From Scedosporium boydii (Eukaryota > Ascomycota > Sordariomycetes > Microascales > Microascaceae), in the NCBI GenBank assembly GCA_002221725.1, contig NJFT01000039.1, positions 169,243-233,242 of the forward strand: a stretch of 64,000 nt of DNA, given 5' to 3'. The translations under genes were made by a program, and so were the position numbers. Below are positions 13,200 through 24,343 of this stretch, one piece after another (the first letter of the stretch is position 1; every line of letters starts with the position of its first letter). Under the pieces are notes generated by a model. It was not told the DNA's origin, searched no databases, and was given only the letters and a program-made list of their open reading frames with translations.

Positions 13200-13726
13200 C
13201 AACGACTAGGGTCGAAAGTGAAAGGAGGGACAGAGGTCGTCATGAATTCGCTGTTGTGAGGTTCGGTAGAGAAGAGCAGAACGCTTCGCTATTCGTCTCG
13301 GTCGGAAGAGAAAGTGAAGGAGAGGAGCGGTCAATCGGGGCCAAAAACAGGAAAATGTTAGGAAAAGAAAACACGCAGTCGCAAGTTGTCGCAGTACCAG
13401 GTTGAAATATATCATTGCGCATTCTGGATATTCGGAGGCTCGGGCCAAAAGGAGATGGGCTCCTGCCTGGTGCTGCTTTCCCAGGTGTCATCATGCTACC
13501 CCTGATTTCGACAGCTTCCGTAGACTAGCGTAACCAACTCTTAACCATGGCTGTGTGCCTCAATGTGAACTTCTCAACTGGCAAGGGAAGACCCCGAGAC
13601 AGAGAGGAGACTCAGTCAAGGCAAAACACTAGGTGCTAGCGATCGCACTAGGCACAACGAGAAGACGAAATCAAGTTAAGGAGTCGAAGCGTGGATCGGA
13701 TAACAAGAGGCGGCGTAGAGATAATT

Positions 13727-13756
13727 GGGGGGATGGGGGGTAAGAGGGGAGGGGGG
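13727..13756 (+). repeat. G-run cluster with quadruplex potential
   Basis: Four G runs of 6, 6, 4 and 6 bases are separated by loops of 2, 5 and 1 bases, which fits the G3+N1-7 quadruplex pattern. It lies about 400 bp downstream of the stop of the minus-strand KH gene, on the strand opposite to its transcript. Confidence 0.7.
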
Positions 13757-14130
13757 ACGGCATTGAGATAATTTTGTGAGTGAGAGTGGACCGTGAGAAA
13801 TAAAAGTTAAGAAAAACAGGAGGAAACCCAAGGGGGAGCACAAGGAAATAAGAATCGAATAAAAAGAAAAAAAGCGTGTCATCGCGTCATTGGTATCCCG
13901 CTTCCCAATCTCCTTGATATCGGATATGAAAGCCTTGCGGCAAGTCAGATCTGGGAAGGCCCTTAAAACGGAGTCTTGGCAAACCCGACCCTAAAATTCA
14001 AACCCCCTTGAACAAGCAAGACTAATAAAAGGAATACAAGTTAAACGAAGCGTCCGTACGAGAGAGTAACCTCGACACCTTTGCGGGAAATCGCAGGTAG
14101 GCGGTGGGTTCCGAGTCGGGACCCTGTGGT

Positions 14131-15417
14131 TTACTCAGTCGGCTGTGGCTGGCTTCGTCGCATCTTCTCGGCCTCGAGGTTCTCGTACAGCAGGAAGAGA
14201 GCAGACTCGTTGGCCTTGGCAGTTCCCATAATCGTGAACATGCGCTCGCCGGTCTCGTCATGAGGAGCCTATGATGTTTAGTCACCAGTTAGGAAACAGA
14301 GCGAAACAAAGAGAAGAAGGGGGGGGAGAATGAGCGCGGAAAAAGCGACGTACCTTGGCAATCGAAATACGCGCACCGGAAGCCTTGCGGATCTCGCTAA
14401 TCTTGCTTCCAGCACGACCAATAATGCAGCCAACCATATCGGCGGGGATGCTAATGTTCTGGGTCTGGATCTCCTCTCCGTTCTCGTCGTGAGTGGGGGG
14501 ACCACGGTTGGCTGCATCAGAATCAGCAGAACGGCGATTATACGAACGCGGGCCACCGTTGCTGAAGTCGGTGCCATTACCTGTTCGCGTCACCCTGGAG
14601 GAGCCACCGTAGTCGTTCCTGCCACCACCGACACCACCGCTTCCGTAGCTGGAGCCGCCGAAGCCGCTGTTGGTGCCTCCAGACTGGGTGCGAACGGCAG
14701 GGTTGTAGAGCACGGTGCCGGTGCCGCGCTGCCAATCATCAACAAGGCACTTGCAAATCTCCCAAACAGCCTGCTTGATACCATCCGGGGTTCCCTGGAC
14801 CTCGACAATTCGTTCCGTAGACTGAGGAAGCATCTCTTTCTGGGCAACCATGCGGACGCCCGAGACGTCCTGAATATGCTTGATCTTGAGGCCCTGTCGG
14901 CCAATGATGGTACCCATCTGGTTGTGCGAGATGAGAAGCTTGATGGCTGTTTGAAATTGTTAGCGTGCGCTCCGAGGAAGAAGATAGATATGCTACTACG
15001 AGGGCTGGGGGACAACATACGGTGAGTGCCGTTGTTCTGAATAACTCCGCCCATACCGACAGAGGGAGCACCCTCGACGAGGGCTCGAGCGACGATGGCG
15101 TAGGCGCGCGCAATCGCATCGCATCCGCCGGTGATGGTGAGAACTCGGTCGTGAACGCCCTGAACGACCTTACTGACGCCGGCCTTGACACCGGTCTCGT
15201 CACGGAGATCGGCAACGTTCTTTCCGCCCTTGCCGATGATGACGCCAGCCTCCTTGGAGGAGACAATAGCTCGCAGGGTCAACTGAGCCTGAGCATACTC
15301 CTCGTCGGTCTTGGGAGCGGGCTCGCCATCGGGGCCGAGAAGAGGCTCGTCGTGCATCTTGGTGTCAAGGTCCATCTCGAGACCGTTGGGGGGAATGGAA
15401 TCCGAAGCAGTGGCCAT
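14131..15417 (-). CDS. Triple-KH-domain RNA-binding protein (Rnc1/PCBP-like)
   Basis: Three exons on the minus strand, 15417-15021, 14946-14354 and 14268-14131, give 375 residues. Introns are 74 nt (14947-15020) and 85 nt (14269-14353), both with GTA(T/C)GT donors. Three KH domains carry the expected GxxG loops: GKGG at 62-65, GRQG at 148-151 and GRAG at 309-312. A Gly/Ser/Asn-rich spacer separates KH2 and KH3. The last exon completes KH3 (MFTIMGTAKANESALFLLYENL) and ends in a short polar tail. Three-KH proteins of this size bind C- or U-rich single-stranded RNA and control mRNA stability and translation; fission yeast Rnc1 and budding yeast Hek2/Pbp2 are the closest types I can name. The start is the first ATG in the frame, directly after a pyrimidine-rich leader. 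Confidence 0.92.
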
Positions 15418-18381
15418 TTTCGGAGTTGTAGACTGGAAAGTTACGAGTCGAAAAGTGAGGGGTGAGGGGTGAGGGTAAATGGTGATGTGGGGAGATGTTC
15501 CGAGAGATCGGTCGTTAAAAGTATCGAGGATGAGGCGGAAAGGGAAAGGGGAGGGAAATAGGTCGGTCGAAGGGTATCGAGAGAGTAGGGTCGAGGGGGG
15601 AAGGGGAGTCGGTAAGGGAGGGTATCAAAGGGTTCCTAATTGAAGGTGGCGATACACGGTCAGCTTATCTTGATAAATCCAGAAGAAATAGCAGGTTTTC
15701 GGCTCAGAGTTTGCGAAGTGTTCAAGCCGAGACATTCCCAATCCCCCGCTAACATCCACACTTGGGTTGCCAGCCAGGCAGGGAAGGTGCGCGGCGATCG
15801 AAGGTCCGGAAGGTGCGACGAGCCACCGAGCAGTTATTGGCAGGCGCAAACAGCGCCCGCCAAAACAACAGTACGAGGTCCCACAACTCTTCAGAAAAGG
15901 GAAAACAAATGTCGAGCTCAATGACGCAAGACTCGCAGGAAGGACGAGAGGGCTGGATTGACATACCTTTGGGGGAGAAGGAATCGATGAGCTCTTGATG
16001 TAGTTCAAGAGCTTTTGCGGAATCGAGGTCAAAGGTGGGGTGAAGGAGTAATTCTTCTTCCTCTATTTTTTTTGAATCACAAATATTGTTAGAATGTTGG
16101 ATTTTCCCTAATTTTCCCTTGGCTCGCCTTGCCGGATTCGTCCAAGGTGTGGAAAGGGTCGGTGGGTGTGGGACAAGGGAATGAAAAAAATGGCGGGGTC
16201 GAAGGTGGGCCAAACGTGGAGAGTCGACGCGGGACTGGTGCTTGGGAGGGAGTAGAGCACGGTAACTTACCAGGAAAATCAGCGGCTGCTGCTTGGGAAG
16301 AACGAACTATGACGGAGGCGCGGGTAAGACGCGGTAGATGTTTCAATCGATGATGGGATCGAAACGAAACCGAGAATTGATTGAGCTCGAAAAGGCGCTC
16401 TCAAGAATGTTGGAGAATCGGAATGGGATCCGATGGTTTGATGAGGTGGCGATTGAAAGAGATGGAATTCCTCTGGAGGACTTGGCAGATATGGCCAGAG
16501 GAGGGAGGGTGTGGGAGTTGAAGAGTGGAAGTGGGAGAAGAGGAGAAAGCAAGAAGAGATCAATGAGATGGTAGCAAAGAGATGAGAGAGATGGAGGAGG
16601 AGGGTAGACGGATTGTATGTCGCGAGAAGCAAAGGTGAGGTGAAGGTGGTGATGCGAAGCTCGAGGGAAGCAAAAGAGCTGAGCAAAGGTTAAGTGGGAG
16701 CAAAAGAGGCGTGTGCGGGTTGTGTCTGGAGAAGATGTTAAAGGTGAGTTGTAAGAGGGAGATAAAAACGAAGCGGGAGAGGGAGAAGAAGGGGAAAGAG
16801 ATGGAAAGGTTTTAGGGGAGAGGTGAGGGAAGAGCTGGTGAGGGAAGGTACGATGAGGAGATCAGAATATCATCGAGATACTTCCTTCCATGATAGTTAT
16901 GGGAGATGAGGAGATGGAAGCAGCAATTTGAAGGAGGTGAAAAGCAGGAAAGAGATTTAAGAATGAGGCAGTTGAGGTTTTGGGGAGGGGCAAAGTATAC
17001 CTTAGTGGGGAACTTGGGAGGGATCAATCATTGATCACAGTACAATTGTTCAATGTTCAATGTTCTTGGTGCTCTTGGACTCTGGGTGGTCTTGGTACCA
17101 GTTGAGCAAACCAAAGCCCAGCAGAACTTCCCAAGGACCTGGCTGGGCCCCAAACATAGGGCATACAAGCAGGTATTGTTTAGTACAATTGTGGTTCGCC
17201 CCGGACGAGGTACATTGATTGATACGGCAATTGATCTATTTAATTCAATCCTCGATCATCGATCAACTGCGTTCCCAGAGATGCCCAACGCAACCAGTAC
17301 AAGCGTAGCACAATGCAGCCATTTGGGGAATTGATGAGGGGAAGCAACATCGAGCATTTGAGCTTTGAAGCGAGCAACTCCCAGCAGAAATGTGGGCTGG
17401 TGACAAGTATTGGAGCAAACATGCGGTACCCAAGTACACTAACGACACCCGGAGCAGGCAGGTGCTTGGGAGCTCCTCTTGCTGCGGTACGAAGTAATAC
17501 GCACTGTACTCTGTACTGCAAGTAAACTAGGCAGGTTCTGAGCAGGCGGCGAGTGGGTTTTGCTTCACACTGATTGATTGGCACCTGCAGGCACCGCAAG
17601 TACCGGGTACAGGTCCTACTGGAACCTCAATCCATTCGGCACCCACGGATTCATCACCATGCAGAGAACCACTCCCAAAAGGCAGCTAGTGTCCAGATTG
17701 CTCCGCCGTTGAGCATTTTCTTTGGCTAGTGCCTCTGCATCAAAGAGCCATTCCTCGACACCACCATCAATCAATTGATGTCCTAGGTCTAGGCCCAATT
17801 TAAGCAACCTGTCACAGGTCGAAAGGCGCGAGTGTCTCTTTTGGTGAAGGAGATACGTCCCGAATAAACCACACTAGAGACTTCAAGTTGGGGGGAGTTT
17901 GGCGTCTCCCAAACAGAGGAATTTGTTGATGTAGCCGGAAAGGGTTGGCGTCCCTCCCGCTTGGCCACCACCCTTTTTGTCTTGGGAACGAGCTCCCAAA
18001 CCAAGAACGCGGAGCTCTTTTGCTCCAGGCTCTGCGCTCGACTCTTAAAAATGCAGTTGATAAGTATCAACCCCCAGAGGAATGAGAAAGTGGTGAAATC
18101 AAATTTAATATCAAATTGAAAATGAAGTGGCGAAATCGGCTAGGATGTGGATTGAATGAACTGATGTGTCCGTATCAATCCCCATCTCCCATCGTGGGGT
18201 GTTCATGGGATCGACTAAATGGAAGAGAGAAACACGATCCGGAAGTCGCAGAGTCCGGAGGAACATCGAAGTAAAAGCACTCGGTAACTGGCACATTGCA
18301 CAGAGACTAGAATCTATAGCACACATATTTCCTATCAAAACATCCTCTAAAGTGCCCTCAACCTAAGACCATGACTCAAGT
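15418..18381. other. Purine-rich upstream region of the KH gene and empty intergenic DNA
   Basis: From about 15430 to 16990 the plus strand is strongly purine-rich, so the KH-gene template side is a long pyrimidine-rich leader. Within it the minus strand has spliced-looking signals: donors at about 16272 (GTAAGTTA) and 15967 (GTATGTC), and an acceptor near 16063 after a ttctaac branch point. These may belong to a 5' UTR or to a small separate gene (see findings). From 17000 to 18381 I see no gene. One TACGAAGTA copy (17488) and two CAATTGAT copies (17228, 17770) lie here. Confidence 0.5.
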
Positions 18382-20217
18382 CTACCGCTGCCGCAGAGCC
18401 TTCTCATGCCTCTTCCAGAAGTTCCTGCATGCCCGATGTCCCCAATGCTCGACCCACCACTCCCCAAAGCTATCCTCGACCTCCAAGTCCACTTTAGCAA
18501 CTCGCTCGTCTCTCTTCAGCCCACACACGACGCACTGCCTCGGCGCGGTCGGCACAAACTTGGCCGTAGAGACATGCATTGACTCGCTAATCTCGGGGAC
18601 CTTCAGCTGCTGCCCCGTACCCACCGACCCGCCGGCGTTCGCAGCTGCTACGGCTGATCGTACGCGCCCCACCTGGGCCTTCCATGCCGTCACCACGTCA
18701 GCGGCCTCGCGATCCTCGCGTGCAGTTTCGGCCTTGTCGACACCGGCTAGTTTCATGCCCTTTGCGCCAGCGGAAGAGATGGCCATGCTCTGCGAGAGGA
18801 ACTTGTCACGGTTCCATCGGAGCTTGCGGCCGGCGAGTATACGGGCCGCCACGGTTGCAATGAGGAGGTATCCTTTGAGGAAGGAGACGGTTGCTGGGTC
18901 GGACATGATCTTCTTCTTTGCCGCGGCCGACTGGCCGGCTGTAGGCTGAAACAACGAGGTGTTGGCAAGGTTGAAGAGTCCGGGAAGTATGGTCATCAAT
19001 ATCGAGGGAGGAGGAATGTTGGTGGGTGGTGGCTCCTTGTCGTCGTAATCGTCTTCGCCAAGGAAGGCCACATCTCCCTTGGCAGAGGCCGTCTTCTTGG
19101 TGTCCTCGACGGCATCAACGGCGTCCCAATCCCAGTTGTCGGGCTCCGGTTGCCTCTTGGCACTTTTGCTAGTCGTGCTTGTTTTGGTAGGCTTCTCTTC
19201 TGGGAAATCCTCCCAAGGGGCCCACTCGTCCTTTTGGCTGACTGGTAGGGCACCCTCGTCTAGATCAGGCCAGGCGGTGACGGGCGACGGTGAGTTGATA
19301 TCGTCAGCCTTCCTAAGGTCCTCTTTTCGAGGGGCAGCGATGGCCAGTCCCTTGTAAGGGTTGCGATCCTGGAATGACGGCGACTTTAGGGGTGGAGGGT
19401 AAGGCGAAGGAGCATTCTTAGTCTTAATGTTGCCTAGTATGAGCCCTGGCTTCTTAGCAGTCTTCTCCGGGGCTGGTTCTGGCGAAAGGAGATCAAGGTC
19501 AGATAGAAGATCGGCCGACGGACGCGGTTTCGTAGGCTGCGCAGGCTGTGATGTAGCAACGCGGCCAGAAGGCACCCCGAATTGGGCGTTCGAGGAGGCT
19601 TCTCCCGTCTCGAAATCACCGAATTCGTCATCATCGTCGGATTGGTAGTGATCATTAACATCTTCAACATCAAAAAGGACATTCGGATCCCTCTCTTTCG
19701 GGGGCTCCGCAGGCTTAGACCAAGAAGGTTGATAAGCCGATGTGTCTCTAGAAATGCCCAGGTCCACGAGGTTATTGGTCATCAAATCGATCGTAGATGC
19801 CCGCACCACTCTTGTCCGGGTTGGAGCGACCTGCTCCTGTCGCTGCTGGGGGAGACTTGGCGGGGTCTGAAAAGCTGGCGGGGTAGGAGCCGAGCTGATT
19901 CCAGAGAAGAGGTCACCAAAGGGATCAGAAGTAGGCAGGGAAGGTGCAATGGGCCGTTGTGACGTCGTTAGTGACTGAGGCGCATGTGACTGGGAGGCGG
20001 GTATTTCTGCGGTCTCAAAACCTCCCCAGTCATCGTCATCATCGAGAGCCGTGGCAGGAGCAGGTGCAGCCTGTTGTTGCGAGGCAGTAGCCGCTGAGTT
20101 AAACGGGATAGGTTGTTGCCCTGCAGCCTGGAACCCGTGGTTGGGGTTGGGAACGGCTACATCGGGGGCTCTGTAAAAATCATCAAGGTCTAAGAGGAGG
20201 TTGCTAGAGTGAGACAT
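18382..20217 (-). CDS. Conserved fungal protein with acidic ear-binding-like motifs, often mislabelled 'ppk6'
   Basis: A single exon codes for 611 residues from the ATG at 20217; the frame is open 23 codons further upstream, but the sequence from MSHSSNLLLDLDDFYRAP on looks like the true N-terminus. The N-terminal two thirds are disordered and hold DDDDDWGGFETAE, DPFGDLFSG and DDEFGDFETGE, which resemble the aromatic-Gly-acidic-aromatic peptides that bind clathrin adaptor gamma-ear domains. The C-terminal 200 residues are conserved: PPPSILMTILPGLFNLAN, a helical stretch ending in LAGVDKAETAREDREAADVV, and a CVVCGLKRDE...WWVEHWGHRAC segment whose C-x2-C and H-x2-C pairs could bind zinc. I recall orthologues annotated as serine/threonine kinase ppk6, but no kinase motif (GxGxxG, HRD, DFG) is present. 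A role in TGN/endosome traffic is inference from the motifs. Confidence 0.85.
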   Translation of the reverse strand: MSHSSNLLLDLDDFYRAPDVAVPNPNHGFQAAGQQPIPFNSAATASQQQAAPAPATALDDDDDWGGFETAEIPASQSHAPQSLTTSQRPIAPSLPTSDPFGDLFSGISSAPTPPAFQTPPSLPQQRQEQVAPTRTRVVRASTIDLMTNNLVDLGISRDTSAYQPSWSKPAEPPKERDPNVLFDVEDVNDHYQSDDDDEFGDFETGEASSNAQFGVPSGRVATSQPAQPTKPRPSADLLSDLDLLSPEPAPEKTAKKPGLILGNIKTKNAPSPYPPPLKSPSFQDRNPYKGLAIAAPRKEDLRKADDINSPSPVTAWPDLDEGALPVSQKDEWAPWEDFPEEKPTKTSTTSKSAKRQPEPDNWDWDAVDAVEDTKKTASAKGDVAFLGEDDYDDKEPPPTNIPPPSILMTILPGLFNLANTSLFQPTAGQSAAAKKKIMSDPATVSFLKGYLLIATVAARILAGRKLRWNRDKFLSQSMAISSAGAKGMKLAGVDKAETAREDREAADVVTAWKAQVGRVRSAVAAANAGGSVGTGQQLKVPEISESMHVSTAKFVPTAPRQCVVCGLKRDERVAKVDLEVEDSFGEWWVEHWGHRACRNFWKRHEKALRQR

Positions 20218-21230
20218 GTGGTGATGCGCCCTCGCTTCGGATAGAGCAGGGGAAATAGTGCTCTCCGTCACACGACGCAAGATCAACGCAAGACCACCGT
20301 AAAGATTCGGTCTTTAGTAGATCAAAACTAATGTATACCGAACTGCATTACTCCTTAGAGTTTTGTGGTGGACGATAGCACTTGCGTGATGTGGTGCATC
20401 GAGAGTCTGGTGAGCAAGGGTGGGTAAAGAGCAGGAACAGGTCAGAATTGCTTGTTATAAGGCTGGACGTGGTCAAAGTCTCCGAGAACCGAGTGACATG
20501 CGCACTAGCCAGGCTTGGGCATTGTACGAAGGTGGTGGCTCCCTCCAGGATTTAGGGTCGCCATCATTCCCGATTCAGAACATTGAACTTCAGAATTTTA
20601 GCCTCAGCCCGAGCTGAGGATGGCCTTAGGCTCAGGGGTGCGTACTAAAGAAGAAGATTGCTTCATCAAGTTGTTTTGGATGGTGCCTAGCAAAGTGTTG
20701 TGTGCGACCATTCGTCAATTAAACCGTCACTACTTTCAGGGTATCAATCGATGATAGCACGATGATGGATCCACGGGGGTTGTACATTGACCTTGATCAT
20801 GAATGTATCGATTCGGGGAATTGCTGGTCCTCGCGCAAGAGAGACCGTCACGGGTACATCAGTGCTGTCCATCAATTGATAGAGTCGAGAGCGTCGATTG
20901 ATTCCAGTCAGCAAGACCAGGGGATCGATTAATGGGGGAACCACTAAACTTGAAGTGGGTGATGGACCTAAAGTTAGTGGCCTCGGTGCTGGCCTGGCTG
21001 GCGATTTCTTCCCAACCCCCCTCCGCCCCAGCCTTCGTCGCCACTGGCGCCAGTAACTGACTTGGATTGAACATTGACCTTCCGGTTGTAGATTCCGACC
21101 CCGGCAAGGTCACCGACTCTTTTTCAAGAATCTAAAATCCGTGTATCCTCATCGAGGCCTTCATATCCTCTATGATTCTGGCTATTTTGCGAGACGATAG
21201 GAGTCTTCCTTCTCAGTCACTGCAGTCGCT
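20218..21230. other. Divergent promoter region
   Basis: This kilobase separates two divergently transcribed genes, the ear-motif protein on the minus strand and the TBC gene on the plus strand, and should contain both promoters. No coding frame is convincing. One perfect ATCAATTGAT palindrome sits at 20871-20880. Confidence 0.55.
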
Positions 21231-23992
21231 ATGCCATCCGCCACGGAGGCACTGTGAGTCTTCTTCTCACTCCTTTTGCCCCTTCTCATCATTCATGTTG
21301 GTTGTCCAAGTGATTCAGCTCTAACCTACGATACATCAGACCGAGATGGCAAGCCACTATCAACAGCTGCTCGAGTCTAGCTGCACTACAGCGTGCCGTG
21401 AGATATAATGGAACAGAAAGCCCCGCCGTCGTGGGCTGTCGCTCATTATGCTGGAAAGTGAGTGTCTCGTATCAACCTTCACCCCTCACTCATCGTCACA
21501 CCGACGGCATGCGCCCTCCTCGCGGATCTGTGACGGCTTCAGCCGCTGCGGTCACCGAGGGCCCCAGACCCCTCCGCAGTCCGCGATTCTCACCCCCACT
21601 CTCACAATAGACCTTCCTACTATTCAACGACGTCTCGCCTACAGCGTGGATTCATTCCCTTGCCGAGGCGCGAGAATCTTACTCGGCGACGAGAGACCAT
21701 CTTCTCAAATACATCAAGCACCCCGAAGCCCTCGCCAATCTCACGATTGACCCGCTCGCAGATGACCCAAATGTAAGTCGCTAACCGCTAAGATTCTTGA
21801 CCCTATTTCCCCCCCAAAGCTTAGTCTTTAACCTCTCTTGTCAGTCTCCTTGGATCACCATACGTCAAGATGAGACTATCAGGGAAGAAATCGCCCAGGA
21901 TGTTCGCCGTTTGCCCGACGAAGCCTTCTACCACGAGGAGCACATCCAAGCCATGATCATAGACATACTGTTCATCTACTGCAGGCTGAACCCGTCTATT
22001 GGAGGCTATCGTCAGGGAATGCATGAGCTTCTTGCTCCAATTGTCTATGTCGTCAACCATGATGCCGTTGACAGGTCGGAAGAGGATGCCTCGCTTTGTG
22101 ACTCGGACAGACTTATGTTCGAGGTTCTTGACTCGGCGTTTATAGAACACGACGCTTTTGCTCTGTTTTCTAGGATCATGGACCGTGCAGGTTCGTTCTA
22201 CGAAATTAACGATTCTCCCGCAAATTCCATACCGTCGGGCCTCGCAGATAGCGTGGGGACGTCGGTGATCGTTGAAAAGAGCAAATTCATCCATGAAGTC
22301 TGCCTCAAAAGGGTGGACCCGCAGCTCGCGCAACATCTCAAGAGCATCGAGATATTACCACAGATTTTCCTCATGTGAGTGTAGTCGACCCCTTGAAATG
22401 TTCTTACGAGATCAATCTGAAACTAACTGCGTGAAGTCGTTGGATACGACTACTCTTTGGCCGCGAGTTCCCATTTGATCAACTCTTGATCCTCTGGGAC
22501 ACGATGTTTGCTGTTGATCCTCGACTAGATCTTATTGACCTTACATGCGTCGCAATGCTTCTGAGGATTAGATGGGAGCGTAAGTATACCCGCAATCCCG
22601 CAATCCAAAATGGTTGAGAAAGGGCTCTAACGCAGCCGCCAAACAGTATTGGAGGCGGATTATTCTGTCTGCTTGCAGCTTCTCTTGAAATACCCAATAC
22701 CCAACGCACCTCATGGCCCCCACACCTTTATCGAGGACGCCATCTATCTAAAAGATCACCTCGGACCCTCCGGCGCAACCTCCCTTCTCATGAAGTACAC
22801 CGGCAGAATGCCGTCAGTCACACGCTCCCCGAGCTTAAACCCCCGCTCCAGCCCTTCAGGTTTCGCCACCCTCAGTGGTCTACGCTCCCGTGCTCTCAGC
22901 CCCCGCTCGCCGCTTCCTGCAGCCTCTAGACTCCTTCAGCAGCAAGGAGGCGTCGAGGCGCTCTTCCAAGGTGCTGCTAAGAACGTCCTCGAGAGGAGCG
23001 AGAAACTCGGCATCAACCAGGCCGTTAGAGATGCCATGGGAGAGATTCGTCGAAACATGCAGAATCTGCAGGATAACAACCGCCAGCATTTGTCCAGGCC
23101 GTCGAGGAGGGACTCTGCCTTTAGTTCCGGATTAGCCTCTCCGGCCGTTGGCGATTCCGCCGTGAAGGAGATGGAGAGACGGAATAAGCAACTGGCGGGG
23201 ATGTTGGAGGAGACTCTGTCGGAGCTGAGGGCCATCACGACGGAGGTTCTAGAAGATCGGGCTAAGAGCCTGGAGATGATTGAGATGGCGGTCGCCAAGG
23301 CCCAGGTTGTCAAACTTTGTCTTGAGGATTCGTCTGTCGATGTCCCCGGGCTCCCTACCCCTGAAGACACGCCTGCAGTCAAGGGTGGCCCCTCTGAGAC
23401 AAAGGGGGAGGAAGCAGACGTGATCATGGATGCCACTCCAGAAGCACAGACGCAATCCCCATCATCACCCGCTACGATAACGACAGATCCTATCCCCAAA
23501 TTATCCACACTCTCGCTAGCCGAGAAAGCCCCCAATTCTTCATCACTTTCATCAGCAATCCCTTCTTCTCTCGATCCACTCTCAAACGTACCCATCGAAG
23601 TCCCCTCCCCCAAGAAGCCTGAGAGACCAAGCAGCCTCCTCCCCGCCCGTTCTTCAATAGCCCAATCCTCCTTCGCCTGGATGCTCGAGCCCGACACCTC
23701 AATCCCCGCCCCCCTGCCGTCCGCCACTGTCCGACCCGCCGGTCCCGCGAGCTCCTCCTCGTCCCTGTCCACGACGACCTCTACGTTTGTGAACAACGGG
23801 TCCTCGAGCGTGAGGATGCACAGGAAGAGGCCGAGCGGGAACAACTCGAGCAGCAGGGAAAGGAATGCTTTCTTGTTTGGCGAGGTGGTGCCTTCTGCCG
23901 ATGGCGCGGCGGGAGGGGCGGCGGAGGTGGAGGTTAGGGGGGTTACGGCTGATGAGATTTTTGGGTTGGAGCCTATTAGGAAGGGGAGGTAG
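21231..23992 (+). CDS. TBC1D5-type Rab GTPase-activating protein
   Basis: Six exons (21231-21253, 21340-21457, 21611-21772, 21845-22374, 22437-22579, 22647-23992) join in frame to 773 residues. The 23-nt first exon carries the ATG (MPSATEA). Every junction restores TBC sequence: SLCWK|TFLLFNDVSPTAWI, DDPN|SPWITIRQDE, QIFL|IRWIRLLFGREFPFDQL, RIRWE|LLEADYS. The IxxDxxR arginine finger is I117/D120/R123 and the glutamine finger is Q158 in YRQGM. The segments GMHELLAPIVYV and RLLFGREFP closely match human TBC1D5 as I recall it, which acts on Rab7 and is tied to retromer and autophagy. Residues from about 345 to the end are Ser/Pro-rich with one helical stretch near 470-540; the last residues DEIFGLEPIRKGR look conserved. 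The start codon lies in a very short exon, so automated models may miss it. Confidence 0.92.
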
Positions 23993-24343
23993 GGGAGGCG
24001 GAGGCGATGGTGATGGATTGGGGCGCTTATGGATTGATGTGATACGACTGAGCAGGGGTTGGGTTTTAGAGGGTTTGGGGTGATGGTTCTTGTATTCTCT
24101 TCCACGAGTTGGCCAAGGTGCTTTGGGAGGTTTCTTTCTTGCTTTCTTTCCATTTTCGTTTCTTTCCTTCTAGACCATATTTTGTAGATTCGGATAGATC
24201 TATGTATTTACTATACGCAGAACTCCTCGCTGTATGTATATCATGGACATTTTGTTCCCCCCCCCCCTTTTTCTTTCCTTACCAAGAAGCCGTGCTCCTT
24301 GACCACCTTTTATTCCTAACCGCAGTACATCCCACCTCAGCAG
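23993..24343. other. Short convergent intergenic region
   Basis: The 351 bp between two converging genes (TBC and MFS) are T-rich with a C run near 24260-24271. They probably hold the 3' UTRs and poly(A) signals of both genes. Confidence 0.6.

Larger units (their letters stand above)
12084..14130. other. Intergenic region upstream of hut1 and downstream of the KH gene
   Basis: No credible gene is visible. The stretch should contain the hut1 promoter just after 12083, where an AAAGA-type purine run occupies 12110-12155 on the plus strand, and the KH-gene 3' UTR near 14130. It also holds a GT/GA microsatellite and a G-run cluster, both listed separately. Confidence 0.55.

Noticed and set aside
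18382..20217. Kinase function for the 'ppk6'-type protein
   Set aside because: No glycine loop, HRD or DFG motif in any frame of the gene.
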